Shown in pieces: positions 1 to 6,976 of a stretch of 64,000 bases of DNA. Position 1 is the first letter of the stretch. Each line of letters starts with the position of its first letter. The notes under the pieces are model-generated. The model saw only the letters and a list, made by a program, of their open reading frames with translations, ran no database searches and was not told the DNA's origin. The stretch comes from Rhodococcus triatomae BKS 15-14 (GTDB lineage: Bacteria > Actinomycetota > Actinomycetes > Mycobacteriales > Mycobacteriaceae). A program made the translations under genes and the position numbers. The stretch covers positions 248,001-312,000 of the forward strand of contig AODO01000069.1 in assembly GCA_000341795.1 (NCBI GenBank), in the 5' to 3' direction.

Positions 1-104
1 GTCTCGGGTGGACCGAGCCTAGGACAGTTTCGTTACCAGTGGAACCGTAATGCTCACTCAGCGGGAGAAGATTCGCCGGATCCTCGCCCCACACACGGTT
101 CCCC
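1..104. other. Left edge, no gene recognised
   Basis: The first 104 bases show no convincing coding frame. The open frame that starts at 50 on the plus strand lies opposite the membrane-protein gene and has no ribosome binding site or recognisable protein features, so I read it as a shadow. Confidence 0.5.
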
Positions 105-145
105 GATGTCACACCGGGTCACTCAGCGACACCCGATGTGACATC
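105..145 (-). terminator. Stem-loop terminator of the mau operon
   Basis: Two 15-base arms (105-119 and 131-145) pair with a single G-U wobble on the minus-strand transcript and enclose an 11-base loop. The hairpin starts about 20 bases after the last stop codon of the operon (166). There is no T tract, which is usual for actinobacterial terminators. Confidence 0.6.
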
Positions 146-165
146 AGGGAACCAGCGCGAACCGA

Positions 166-1002
166 TCAGACCAGGGCGACGGCGGCGAACGCGGCGAGTG
201 CGACGAGCGCGGCGCCGGTCACCGACTGCACCCGGCGGTCGACGACGCACATCACCGACAGGAAGCCCGGCATCGAGCCGCCGCGACGGGTGTGGACGAT
301 CGCGGCGAGACTCGGCATGCACCGTCCGAGCGAGACGACCGTGAACATCACCGCGCCGAGCGCGGGGGAGCCGGCCGCGAGCACCCCCAGGACCAGCAGG
401 TAGTAGGCGCTGGACCGGATGAAGATCAGGAAGCCCGGACCGATGATGGCGCCGAACAGCAGCGACACCTTCCACGGTTCCATCGTCCTGCGCAGGTGCC
501 GTGGCAGCTGCCGGCGCCGCATCGGCGCGGGCATCGTCAGGACGCCGAGCTCGTGCAGGCCGTAGGCCAACGCGAACAACGCCCACCCGGCCAGCATCCA
601 CGTCACCGACAGGTGACTCGACACCAGCGACCCGAGAGCGCCGAGTGCGGCGCCGGTGACGGCGCCCGTCGCCACCGAACCGAACGCGTGCCAGGCCAGC
701 CGGCGCACCGGTGTCGAGGTGCCCTTGCGGCCGGACTGCTTCGGCGCGGCGACGACACCGGCGACGGACATGCCGCAGGTGGACCAGTTCGCGGCCAATG
801 ACGTCACGAGTCCGGCGCCGACGACGGCGGCCGTCAGGGCGGTGGGGGTGGACGGGTCGGCGAGTGTCGCGGCGCCGGCCCCCGCGGCTGCGGCGACGGC
901 GATCAGTCCGGCGCGTGCGGGCACGGCGACGGCCTCTCCGAGGGTGGGCCGGATGTCCGGCAGGTCCGTCCCGAGCGGACCGTGGTTGAGGACGGTTGTC
1001 AT
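166..1002 (-). CDS. Polytopic membrane protein, MauF-like candidate
   Basis: This 278-residue protein is the last gene of the mau operon. The ATG at 1002 is preceded by GGAGG at good spacing, so the longer upstream frame is not used. The protein has about six to seven hydrophobic segments rich in Ala, Gly, Val and Leu, and a short motif NWSTCGMS near residue 80 after the second segment. In known mau clusters the gene mauF encodes a polytopic membrane protein required, with MauD and MauE, for a stable MauA subunit. Size, topology and operon position suggest this is the counterpart, perhaps moving thiol or electron equivalents for the many MauA disulfides. I cannot confirm homology by eye. It could instead be an unrelated membrane protein fixed into this operon. 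Confidence 0.6.
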   Translation of the reverse strand: MTTVLNHGPLGTDLPDIRPTLGEAVAVPARAGLIAVAAAAGAGAATLADPSTPTALTAAVVGAGLVTSLAANWSTCGMSVAGVVAAPKQSGRKGTSTPVRRLAWHAFGSVATGAVTGAALGALGSLVSSHLSVTWMLAGWALFALAYGLHELGVLTMPAPMRRRQLPRHLRRTMEPWKVSLLFGAIIGPGFLIFIRSSAYYLLVLGVLAAGSPALGAVMFTVVSLGRCMPSLAAIVHTRRGGSMPGFLSVMCVVDRRVQSVTGAALVALAAFAAVALV

Positions 1003-1037
1003 CGAATACCTCCAAAGTGGTTGCTGGACAGATGTGC

Positions 1038-1388
1038 TCATTCGACGGTGACGGTTCCGGTCATGTACCGGTGCACCGAGCACGTGTAGGTGTAGGTGCC
1101 CGCCCGATCGAAGGTGTGCCGGAACGTCCCGACTCCGGTTATCCCGCTGTCGAATTCGTCCTCGACGACGATCGTCGGATCGGATTCCACGTGGTGCAGG
1201 ACGCCGCCGTCGTCGAACCGCCACTCGACGGTGCCGCCCACGGGAACGGTGACGTCCGGCGGACCGAACTGCACGTCGGCGATCTCGATCACCGCGTCCG
1301 GCTCCTCCTCGCCGGAGCATCCGGCGAGGAGCGTCACCGCGACGGCACCCGGGATCGTCCACCTCCTCCCGATTCGATTGCGGCGCAC
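1038..1388 (-). CDS. Lipid-anchored cupredoxin (amicyanin/plastocyanin-like), first
   Basis: This 116-residue protein carries a lipoprotein signal ending in LLAGC and a single cupredoxin domain. The type 1 copper ligands can be read as a His in the LHHVE stretch, then Cys, His and Met in the block TYTCSVHRYM, the order seen in plastocyanin and amicyanin. The start is a GTG at 1388 whose G is shared with the TAG stop of the upstream cupredoxin gene, which implies coupled translation. It is expected to sit on the outer face of the cell membrane and carry single electrons. As a neighbour of an amine dehydrogenase and a multicopper oxidase it is a likely amicyanin analogue. Its actual partner is inferred from context. 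Confidence 0.85.
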   Translation of the reverse strand: MRRNRIGRRWTIPGAVAVTLLAGCSGEEEPDAVIEIADVQFGPPDVTVPVGGTVEWRFDDGGVLHHVESDPTIVVEDEFDSGITGVGTFRHTFDRAGTYTYTCSVHRYMTGTVTVE

Positions 1389-1729
1389 TATTGGACGATC
1401 ACCGTGCCGACCATCATCGGGTGCGGCGTGCAGTGATAGGTGTAGGTTCCGGGGTCCTCGAAGGTGTACTCGTAGGTGCCCTCGGTGAGCAGTTCACTCT
1501 GCAGCACCCCGTCGAGCGCCCCGTCACCTGCGACGTCGTGGGGAAGCCCGTTGTCGTCGAACCTCCACTGGACGGTCTGGCCGGCCTCGATGGTGACGGA
1601 TGCGGGGGTGTACGACATGTTCGCGACGTCGATCACCATCGCGGGCTCGTCCGCCGCGTCCGCCGATCCGCACGCGGTCAGGCCTGCCGCGGTCGCCAGC
1701 GCCGCGACGAGGGGGAGCAGTTTCTTCAT
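1388..1729 (-). CDS. Lipid-anchored cupredoxin (amicyanin/plastocyanin-like), second
   Basis: This 113-residue lipoprotein has the lipobox LTAC after a short hydrophobic signal and then one cupredoxin domain. Copper ligands are His in GLPHDV and Cys, His and Met in TYHCTPHPMM. The ATG at 1729 follows GAGAGGA. It is clearly a paralogue of the gene just downstream (same WRFDDNG/WRFDDGG turn and same terminal copper loop), so a tandem duplication is likely. It lies between the multicopper oxidase and the other cupredoxin, all on one transcript. The presumed role is to pass electrons from the TTQ amine dehydrogenase to the copper oxidase or to the respiratory chain; the partner is not shown by the sequence. 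Confidence 0.86.
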   Translation of the reverse strand: MKKLLPLVAALATAAGLTACGSADAADEPAMVIDVANMSYTPASVTIEAGQTVQWRFDDNGLPHDVAGDGALDGVLQSELLTEGTYEYTFEDPGTYTYHCTPHPMMVGTVIVQ

Positions 1730-1740
1730 CGTGGATCCTC

Positions 1741-3330
1741 TCACCGGATGTACCGCAGGTTCGCGGTCATCCCTGCTTCGAAGTGGTAGGCGTTGTGGCA
1801 GTGGAACATCCACTCGCCCGGGTTGTCGGCGTCGAACTCGATCGCGAGTTCGGTGCCGGGCAGGACGTTGACGGTGTCCCGTCGCAGCCCTCCGTAGTCG
1901 GGGACCGCGAAGGTGTGGCCGTGGGTGTGCATGGGATGCCACATCGTGGTGGTGTTGGCCATCGTGATGCGGATCCGCTCACCCTGGCGCATGACGAGCT
2001 TGCCGGCGTCCGGCCCGGCCATGCCCCACACGTACCGGTCGCCGGCCTGGATGAGTTCGACGCGGTAGTCCCGGTCGGGGGTGCGGGTGTCCAGCCGCAC
2101 CCCGTCGGCGGGGCGGAGCGCGCTCTCGGCGAGCAACCGGCCCGACAGCTCGGACACCGCGCCACCGACATCCGGATTCGTCAGGGGCGCAGCGTCCGTC
2201 GACCGGAGGACGGTGGACGCGTAGCCCTCTCGGCCCTCGACCTTCGCCACCACCGGCCACGCCCCCGACTTCAGGGTGACCAGCACGTCGTACCGTTGCG
2301 CCATCCCGACGATCAGGGTGTCGGTGACGGTCGGCGTGACGTCGAACCCGTCCGCGGCGACGACCGTCAACTCGTGGCCGGCGACCGCGAACCGGTACGG
2401 GGTTTCCGCGGCCGCGTTGACGATCCGCAGTCGCACCCGGCTGCCCGACGCCGCCGTCACGACCTCCGGATCGTTCGGCGGGCGCCCGTTGATCAGGTGC
2501 AGCGGGTATCCGATGTGCTGGGTCATGCCGCCCAGCGGATCCGACGATCCGTGCCCGCCGGAGACGAGCGACTCCGCGACACCGAGCGAATCGGCGGTGT
2601 GCACCATCGGGGCTCCGCCTCCGCCGTGCCCGGCGTGACCGCCGGAGATGGCGGGGTTGAGCGCCGTCAGCACGGCGTCCGGCGTGGTGCCGAGTCCGTC
2701 GAGCCAGTCGTCGAGCACCAGCACCGCGTCCACGTCGGCGCCGGTGGCATCGTCCGGGTCCTCGACGACGAGGGCGCCGAACATGCCGCGGTCCGCCTGC
2801 AGGCCACTGTGCGAGTGGTACCAGTGTGTGCCTGGGTCGGGGACGACGAATTCGTACGTGAAGTCGCCGCCCGTTCCGATCGGCGCCTGCGTCGCCGGTG
2901 CGGCGCCGTCCATGTCGTTGCGGATCCGGATGCCGTGCCAGTGCACCGTCGTGTCGGAGGGGAGCTCGTTACGGACGGTGACCTGCAGCCGGTCCCGGGC
3001 GGTGACCCGCAGTTCGGGGGCCACCGCCTTGCCGCCGAAGGACCAGGTGTCGACGAGTCGTCCCCCGAGGTCGACGGTGGCGAGCCCGGCCGTCAGCGCG
3101 AAGGGGGACAGCCGGCCGTTCCAGCCGCGGGCCTCCTCGGCCGCGGCGATCTCGGGGTCGGTGGGTGCGATGTAGTCGGGTGGCGCCGCCTCGGAGTCCG
3201 TCGCCTCGACCAGACCGCAGGCCGTGGAGCCCATCCCCAGCGCCCCGAGGCCGAGGGCCCCGACTCCGAGCGACCCCAGCCGCAGGAACCTGCGACGGTC
3301 GAGGACGGGCCCGCGCGTGGCGGGTGTCAT
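1741..3330 (-). CDS. Tat-exported multicopper oxidase
   Basis: This 529-residue laccase-type multicopper oxidase has a twin-arginine signal (RRRFLR at 12-17). All four copper-binding blocks are visible: HWHG (130-133), HWYHSH (169-174), HPMHTHG (465-471) and the type 1/type 3 block HCHNAYHFEAGM (510-521), with C511, H516 and M521 as type 1 ligands. A Gly/His/Met-rich stretch lies near the middle. Such enzymes take four electrons one at a time and reduce O2 to water outside the membrane. The ATG at 3330 overlaps the mauB stop as ATGA, so the oxidase is translationally tied to the amine dehydrogenase heavy chain. It may be the terminal acceptor for electrons leaving the TTQ enzyme, or act in TTQ maturation; both are inference. 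Confidence 0.93.
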   Translation of the reverse strand: MTPATRGPVLDRRRFLRLGSLGVGALGLGALGMGSTACGLVEATDSEAAPPDYIAPTDPEIAAAEEARGWNGRLSPFALTAGLATVDLGGRLVDTWSFGGKAVAPELRVTARDRLQVTVRNELPSDTTVHWHGIRIRNDMDGAAPATQAPIGTGGDFTYEFVVPDPGTHWYHSHSGLQADRGMFGALVVEDPDDATGADVDAVLVLDDWLDGLGTTPDAVLTALNPAISGGHAGHGGGGAPMVHTADSLGVAESLVSGGHGSSDPLGGMTQHIGYPLHLINGRPPNDPEVVTAASGSRVRLRIVNAAAETPYRFAVAGHELTVVAADGFDVTPTVTDTLIVGMAQRYDVLVTLKSGAWPVVAKVEGREGYASTVLRSTDAAPLTNPDVGGAVSELSGRLLAESALRPADGVRLDTRTPDRDYRVELIQAGDRYVWGMAGPDAGKLVMRQGERIRITMANTTTMWHPMHTHGHTFAVPDYGGLRRDTVNVLPGTELAIEFDADNPGEWMFHCHNAYHFEAGMTANLRYIR

Positions 3331-4643
3331 CGGAGCACCTGGGGGGTCAGCAGCGTACCGGGGTCGTCGACGGTGCCCGACACCTCCGCGGAACTGACCT
3401 TGTCTCCGGTGGCGGCGGCGACACCGACGATCGTCTTCGCGGTCTCGCCGTCCACCTCGGGTCCGTCACCGAGCACGTAGAGCGTCTTCCCGTCGACCGA
3501 GAACGCCATGCTGTCGATTCCCGTCAGGCCGAGATACGCGAGGTCGAGGGTCTTGACGGGTGCGAACGTGACGGCGTCGTGGAGTTCGAGCTTCACGACG
3601 CTTCCCCCGCGTGCGGAGTCCGGGTGGATCGCACTGTCCGTGTACTCGATCGCGAGACGGGTGCCCGTGTTGTCGATGACGTTCTCCGAGAACCGGCCGC
3701 CGTCCTGCCCGGCGTTGCCGATCGGGGCGACGGTCTCCGAGGGCAGTCCGTTCGCGAAGTCGAAGACGAAGACGTCACCGTTCTCGCCGACGAGCAGTGC
3801 CTTCTTCGCGTCCGCGGCCCACGTGACCTTGCGGGCACTGACGAAGTCGTCGGGAAGCACCTTCGCGCGCGTGGTCTCGGAGGGGACACCGGAGTCGTCG
3901 ATGGAGATCTGGATCAGTTCCCGCGTCTCCTCGCAGACGCTGTAGATCTCGTGGCCGTCCAGCCAGGTGAACGGTCCACAGCCGATGATCTGTACGGCGC
4001 CGCTCTCCTTCTTCGCCTCGAGATCGACGACCCGGACGCCGTACAGCCCGTCGTCCCAGGTGACGAAGTACCTGCCGTCGGAGGTCACGGCGTTCGAGCC
4101 GGGGCGCGAGTGGACGCGAGCGTAGTCGGGGAGCATCGCCTCCGACGGTTCGAGCAGGTTGCCGGAGTAGGTGCTGACCGTGAAGTCCGCGGCTCCGCGG
4201 GATCCGCGGGGACGCCACACCTCGGCCGCGAGAACAGCGGGGTCGTCGGGGGTGTCACCGACGAAACCGTGGATGACCGGATCCCAGATGCCGGGGCCGA
4301 CGACGAAGCGGCTGCCGGCGACACCCGTCGTCGGGTCGATCGCGTTGACGCCGAGTTCCAGCTTGCCGAATCCGCCTGCGACGACGAGAAGATCGGTCGA
4401 CGTGATCGGGTCGATCTCACCCACGTGCACGGGCTCGGGGATGGTGTCGCCGATCTCCTGGTCGTCGTGACCGAGGGAGATGCCGTCGGTGGGAGCGGTG
4501 AACGGGACGGTGGGGTAGGTGACCTCGCCGTTGGATGCGTCGTCGTCCCCCGACGAGCTGCATCCCGCGATGGCGAGGGTGGCGGCGAGCGACACCGCGA
4601 CCGCCGCGGAACGGGACAGACGCCTGGACCGTGAAGTGCTCAT
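3327..4643 (-). CDS. mauB: Amine dehydrogenase heavy chain (MauB-like), lipoprotein
   Basis: This 438-residue protein begins at the ATG at 4643, which overlaps the mauA stop as ATGA. It has a lipoprotein signal ending LAIAGC, so it should be tethered to the outside of the membrane, unlike the soluble periplasmic heavy chain of proteobacteria. The rest is a beta-propeller-like sequence with repeated blades such as TSDGRYFVTWDDGLYGVRVVD and FSVDGKTLYVLG, as in methylamine dehydrogenase large subunits and related amine dehydrogenase beta-propellers. The heavy chain positions the TTQ-bearing light chain and docks the copper protein. Identification rests on propeller repeats plus position next to an unmistakable MauA; overall similarity to classical MauB appears low. 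Confidence 0.85.
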   Translation of the reverse strand: MSTSRSRRLSRSAAVAVSLAATLAIAGCSSSGDDDASNGEVTYPTVPFTAPTDGISLGHDDQEIGDTIPEPVHVGEIDPITSTDLLVVAGGFGKLELGVNAIDPTTGVAGSRFVVGPGIWDPVIHGFVGDTPDDPAVLAAEVWRPRGSRGAADFTVSTYSGNLLEPSEAMLPDYARVHSRPGSNAVTSDGRYFVTWDDGLYGVRVVDLEAKKESGAVQIIGCGPFTWLDGHEIYSVCEETRELIQISIDDSGVPSETTRAKVLPDDFVSARKVTWAADAKKALLVGENGDVFVFDFANGLPSETVAPIGNAGQDGGRFSENVIDNTGTRLAIEYTDSAIHPDSARGGSVVKLELHDAVTFAPVKTLDLAYLGLTGIDSMAFSVDGKTLYVLGDGPEVDGETAKTIVGVAAATGDKVSSAEVSGTVDDPGTLLTPQVLR

Positions 4644-5323
4644 GCTCCGGCACCGACCTTCGGGCGCTCTGCCGGACGGGTCTGACAGTCCTCGCCGATG
4701 ATCGGGGCCATCGTGCACGTGTACGCCTGGGACTCGTCGGAGACGCACCAGATGATCTCCTGGTCGTAGCTTCCCGAGACGGGGTTGTACATGACGGCCT
4801 GCATGTCGGGCTCACCGCAGAAGGCGTTCGAGCACGACGGCGCGCCACAGCAGTCGTAATAGGCGATGAGATAGGTCTTTCCGGTGTCCGGATTGGTACA
4901 GCAGCCGACCCAGAACTCGGCTCCGGGCTTGCTGCCGGGGGCACAGGTGGTGACGCCGCCGCCGTTGCAGGCGGCACACGAGGTGCCGTCCATGTTGCAC
5001 CAACGCCAGTACTCGCACTCGGCGGGATCCTTGCCGTCGTACACCGGCACCAACGGTTCCGGCGCCTCGGGTGCCGGTGCCGGCGCCTCCTGTGCCATCG
5101 CGCTGCGCGTCACGGGCAGCGAACTGATCAGTGCCACACCGGAAACGCCCATCGTCCAGCGTCCGACACGGCTGAGCATCGAGCGGCGCGACACCCGCTC
5201 GGACAGGGTTCGTCCCGTGCGGCTCACGAAGGAACCGCCCTTGCCCGCCATCCAGGCCGCCTGCTCCTTGACGGTGTCCTCGTCGACCGGATACCTGTTC
5301 TCGGTCGTGCCATGGTCTTCCAT
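4640..5323 (-). CDS. mauA: TTQ amine dehydrogenase light chain (MauA)
   Basis: This 227-residue precursor is the catalytic small subunit of a tryptophan-tryptophylquinone amine dehydrogenase, which deaminates a primary amine to aldehyde plus ammonia. The family signature is clear: a Cys-dense core EYWRWCNMDG, CAPGSKPGAEFWVGCC, TYLIAYYDCCG and EIIWCVSDES. By alignment from memory with known MauA, W138 and W192 are the two tryptophans that become TTQ. The core has 14 cysteines, two more than the usual 12. A long leader with a twin-arginine motif (SRRSML, 45-50) precedes a hydrophobic stretch and an AMA cleavage-like site. The ATG at 5323 follows AGAAGGAG; an earlier in-frame ATG has no such site. 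The gene could encode methylamine or aralkylamine dehydrogenase. Confidence 0.95.
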   Translation of the reverse strand: MEDHGTTENRYPVDEDTVKEQAAWMAGKGGSFVSRTGRTLSERVSRRSMLSRVGRWTMGVSGVALISSLPVTRSAMAQEAPAPAPEAPEPLVPVYDGKDPAECEYWRWCNMDGTSCAACNGGGVTTCAPGSKPGAEFWVGCCTNPDTGKTYLIAYYDCCGAPSCSNAFCGEPDMQAVMYNPVSGSYDQEIIWCVSDESQAYTCTMAPIIGEDCQTRPAERPKVGAGA

Positions 5324-5346
5324 GTGCGTGTCTCCTTCTCTCGGGC

Positions 5347-5946
5347 TCAAGCCGACTTCGCCTGCGCGTGCAGGTGCTGGAGGGACGGGGTGCCGGACTC
5401 GAGGGCGTTGAGCAGACTCTCGACCTGGGCCATGTGGTTGCACAGGCCCTTGCCGGCGATCTTGCCGTGCTCGTCGAGGATCACCCCGTACGGTGTGGTG
5501 CCTACCTGATAGGCGATGCCGACGTCGCGAGCGTCGACGTAGCTGAGCTCGGCTCCGATGTTGCTGCCCGCCAAGAACTCCCGATGCTCCTCCGGAGTCC
5601 CGTCCGAGATGACGACGACGTCGAGATCGGTCTCCGCACGTGCCATCGCCCGCAGCCCGGGTAGCAGGCTCTTGCAGGTGCTGCAGCTCGGCGCGGTGAA
5701 CATCAACAACTGCGGCTTGTCGCGGTGACCGCCGACGCGCACGGAGCGACCCAGGTGGTCCTCGAGTCCGGCGAACGACGGGCCGGCCTGCGCGACCTTG
5801 GGGCCGGTGTCCATCATCCGCGCGCCGAGCGGACCCAGCCGCACCTGCACGCGGCCGATCTCGCGTGCCAGCGCCAGCGTCATCAGGAACAGCAGCGCCA
5901 CAGCCGTCGTCAACACGACGACCGCCACCACCAAGAATGTTGTCAT
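5347..5946 (-). CDS. mauD: MauD, membrane-tethered thioredoxin-like maturation protein
   Basis: This 199-residue protein has one N-terminal membrane helix (residues 3-27) and a thioredoxin-fold domain with the redox motif CSTC at 88-91 and a cis-proline region near TTPYG. MauD proteins are needed for correct disulfide formation in, and stability of, the MauA subunit, and the CxxC plus position directly upstream of mauA fit that role. The ATG at 5946 overlaps the mauE stop as ATGA. The C-terminal tail contains a family-like stretch KGLCNHMAQVESLL. It acts on the outer face of the membrane. Confidence 0.93.
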   Translation of the reverse strand: MTTFLVVAVVVLTTAVALLFLMTLALAREIGRVQVRLGPLGARMMDTGPKVAQAGPSFAGLEDHLGRSVRVGGHRDKPQLLMFTAPSCSTCKSLLPGLRAMARAETDLDVVVISDGTPEEHREFLAGSNIGAELSYVDARDVGIAYQVGTTPYGVILDEHGKIAGKGLCNHMAQVESLLNALESGTPSLQHLHAQAKSA

Positions 5947-6581
5947 CGAACTCGTCCCGTCTGTCGTGGAAGGTTGTGGATGTCGATCACCGCGGTGTCG
6001 TAACGCGACACCGTGTCGGCGGCCCGGAGCGTGATCGACGCGGAGGTCAGGTAGTCGTCTACGGGCCTGCGCCCCGGGTGGACCACGGCCCGTAACTGGG
6101 CGACCGAGACCACGGCCAGCACGAGCAGCAGGCCGCCCGCGACACCGACCAGGCGTCCGACGGGCGTCACTTCGGGCGCCGGTGCGACGGTCAGCGCCAG
6201 TGCGGCGACCGCGAACAGGGCCGCTCGGCCCGCATGGAACCAGCCGATCCGCGGCACCTCGTGACCGGCACCGAAGGCGAAGCACCCGCAGTCGAGGTCG
6301 CGCCGCCCCCGCGCCAGATTGACGGTCAGCCCGGTCACGAATCCGGCGAACAGCACCGTCGCCGCCGCCGCGGGCCACCGTCCGCCGAGCCCCGCGATCA
6401 GCAGTACCCCGATCGCGACCTCGGCGAACGGCAGCGTCGCCGCCACCGTCCGTTCCGCCGGCGCCGGCAACAACCGGTAACCCTTGACCACCGTCAGCAG
6501 ACCGTCACGGTCGCCGAGCTTCGGGACCCCCGCGAGCAGGAGCGTTCCGCCGAGAACCGACGCCACCACCACCCAGAACAT
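5943..6581 (-). CDS. mauE: MauE, membrane protein for amine dehydrogenase maturation
   Basis: This 212-residue membrane protein is the first gene of the mau operon. It shows four main hydrophobic segments, an early AGVPKLGDR motif and the conserved paired cysteines DLDCGCFAFG around residue 97, features of the MauE/DoxX-like family. MauE works with MauD in forming the disulfide-rich light chain, probably by feeding oxidising equivalents across the membrane. The ATG at 6581 is preceded by GAGAGGA. The promoter must lie in the 395-base gap shared with the divergent permease. Confidence 0.92.
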   Translation of the reverse strand: MFWVVVASVLGGTLLLAGVPKLGDRDGLLTVVKGYRLLPAPAERTVAATLPFAEVAIGVLLIAGLGGRWPAAAATVLFAGFVTGLTVNLARGRRDLDCGCFAFGAGHEVPRIGWFHAGRAALFAVAALALTVAPAPEVTPVGRLVGVAGGLLLVLAVVSVAQLRAVVHPGRRPVDDYLTSASITLRAADTVSRYDTAVIDIHNLPRQTGRVR

Positions 6582-6976
6582 CGATCACGTCCTCTCTCTC
6601 GTCGACACAAATGATGGTGCCCGAATGCGGCGGTTTCGCTGCGCCCGAGCAACATCCGTGTACGTCCCGAGTGGAAACGGACATCCCCCCGTCCCGCTCG
6701 CTCCTGTGCTGGTGGCAGCCCGGATCCGGGCTGGGTCCGCCGCGCGCGGACCCACCGCGGAGCAGCCCCGGGCCACCCGGGGACGATCGATTTCCACTTG
6801 GGGTAACACGGTCGACATCGCGGTAACGGGCGCGAAACCGGCTGTGCAACTGAACGATGCGAGGGAGGCCACGACCACCTCCGTGCGGGAAACCCGCACG
6901 AAACACGGGACGACTAGCGTTCGGCGAGGCGACCGACCGCACGATGGCCGGCCCGTGATCGAGACGAGGTACCGAT
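6582..6976. promoter_or_regulatory. Divergent mau / permease control region with 19-bp inverted repeat
   Basis: This 395-base gap separates the mau operon (leftward) from the permease-IclR operon (rightward) and contains no credible gene. The clearest element is a perfect inverted repeat at 6882-6900, CGTGCGGG-aaa-CCCGCACG, 77 bases before the permease start. Short perfect repeats of this size are typical of IclR-family operators, so the IclR protein encoded downstream is the natural candidate to bind it. A pair of GTGGAAA/TTTCCAC words also flanks the middle of the gap. No -35/-10 pair is convincing. Confidence 0.55.
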
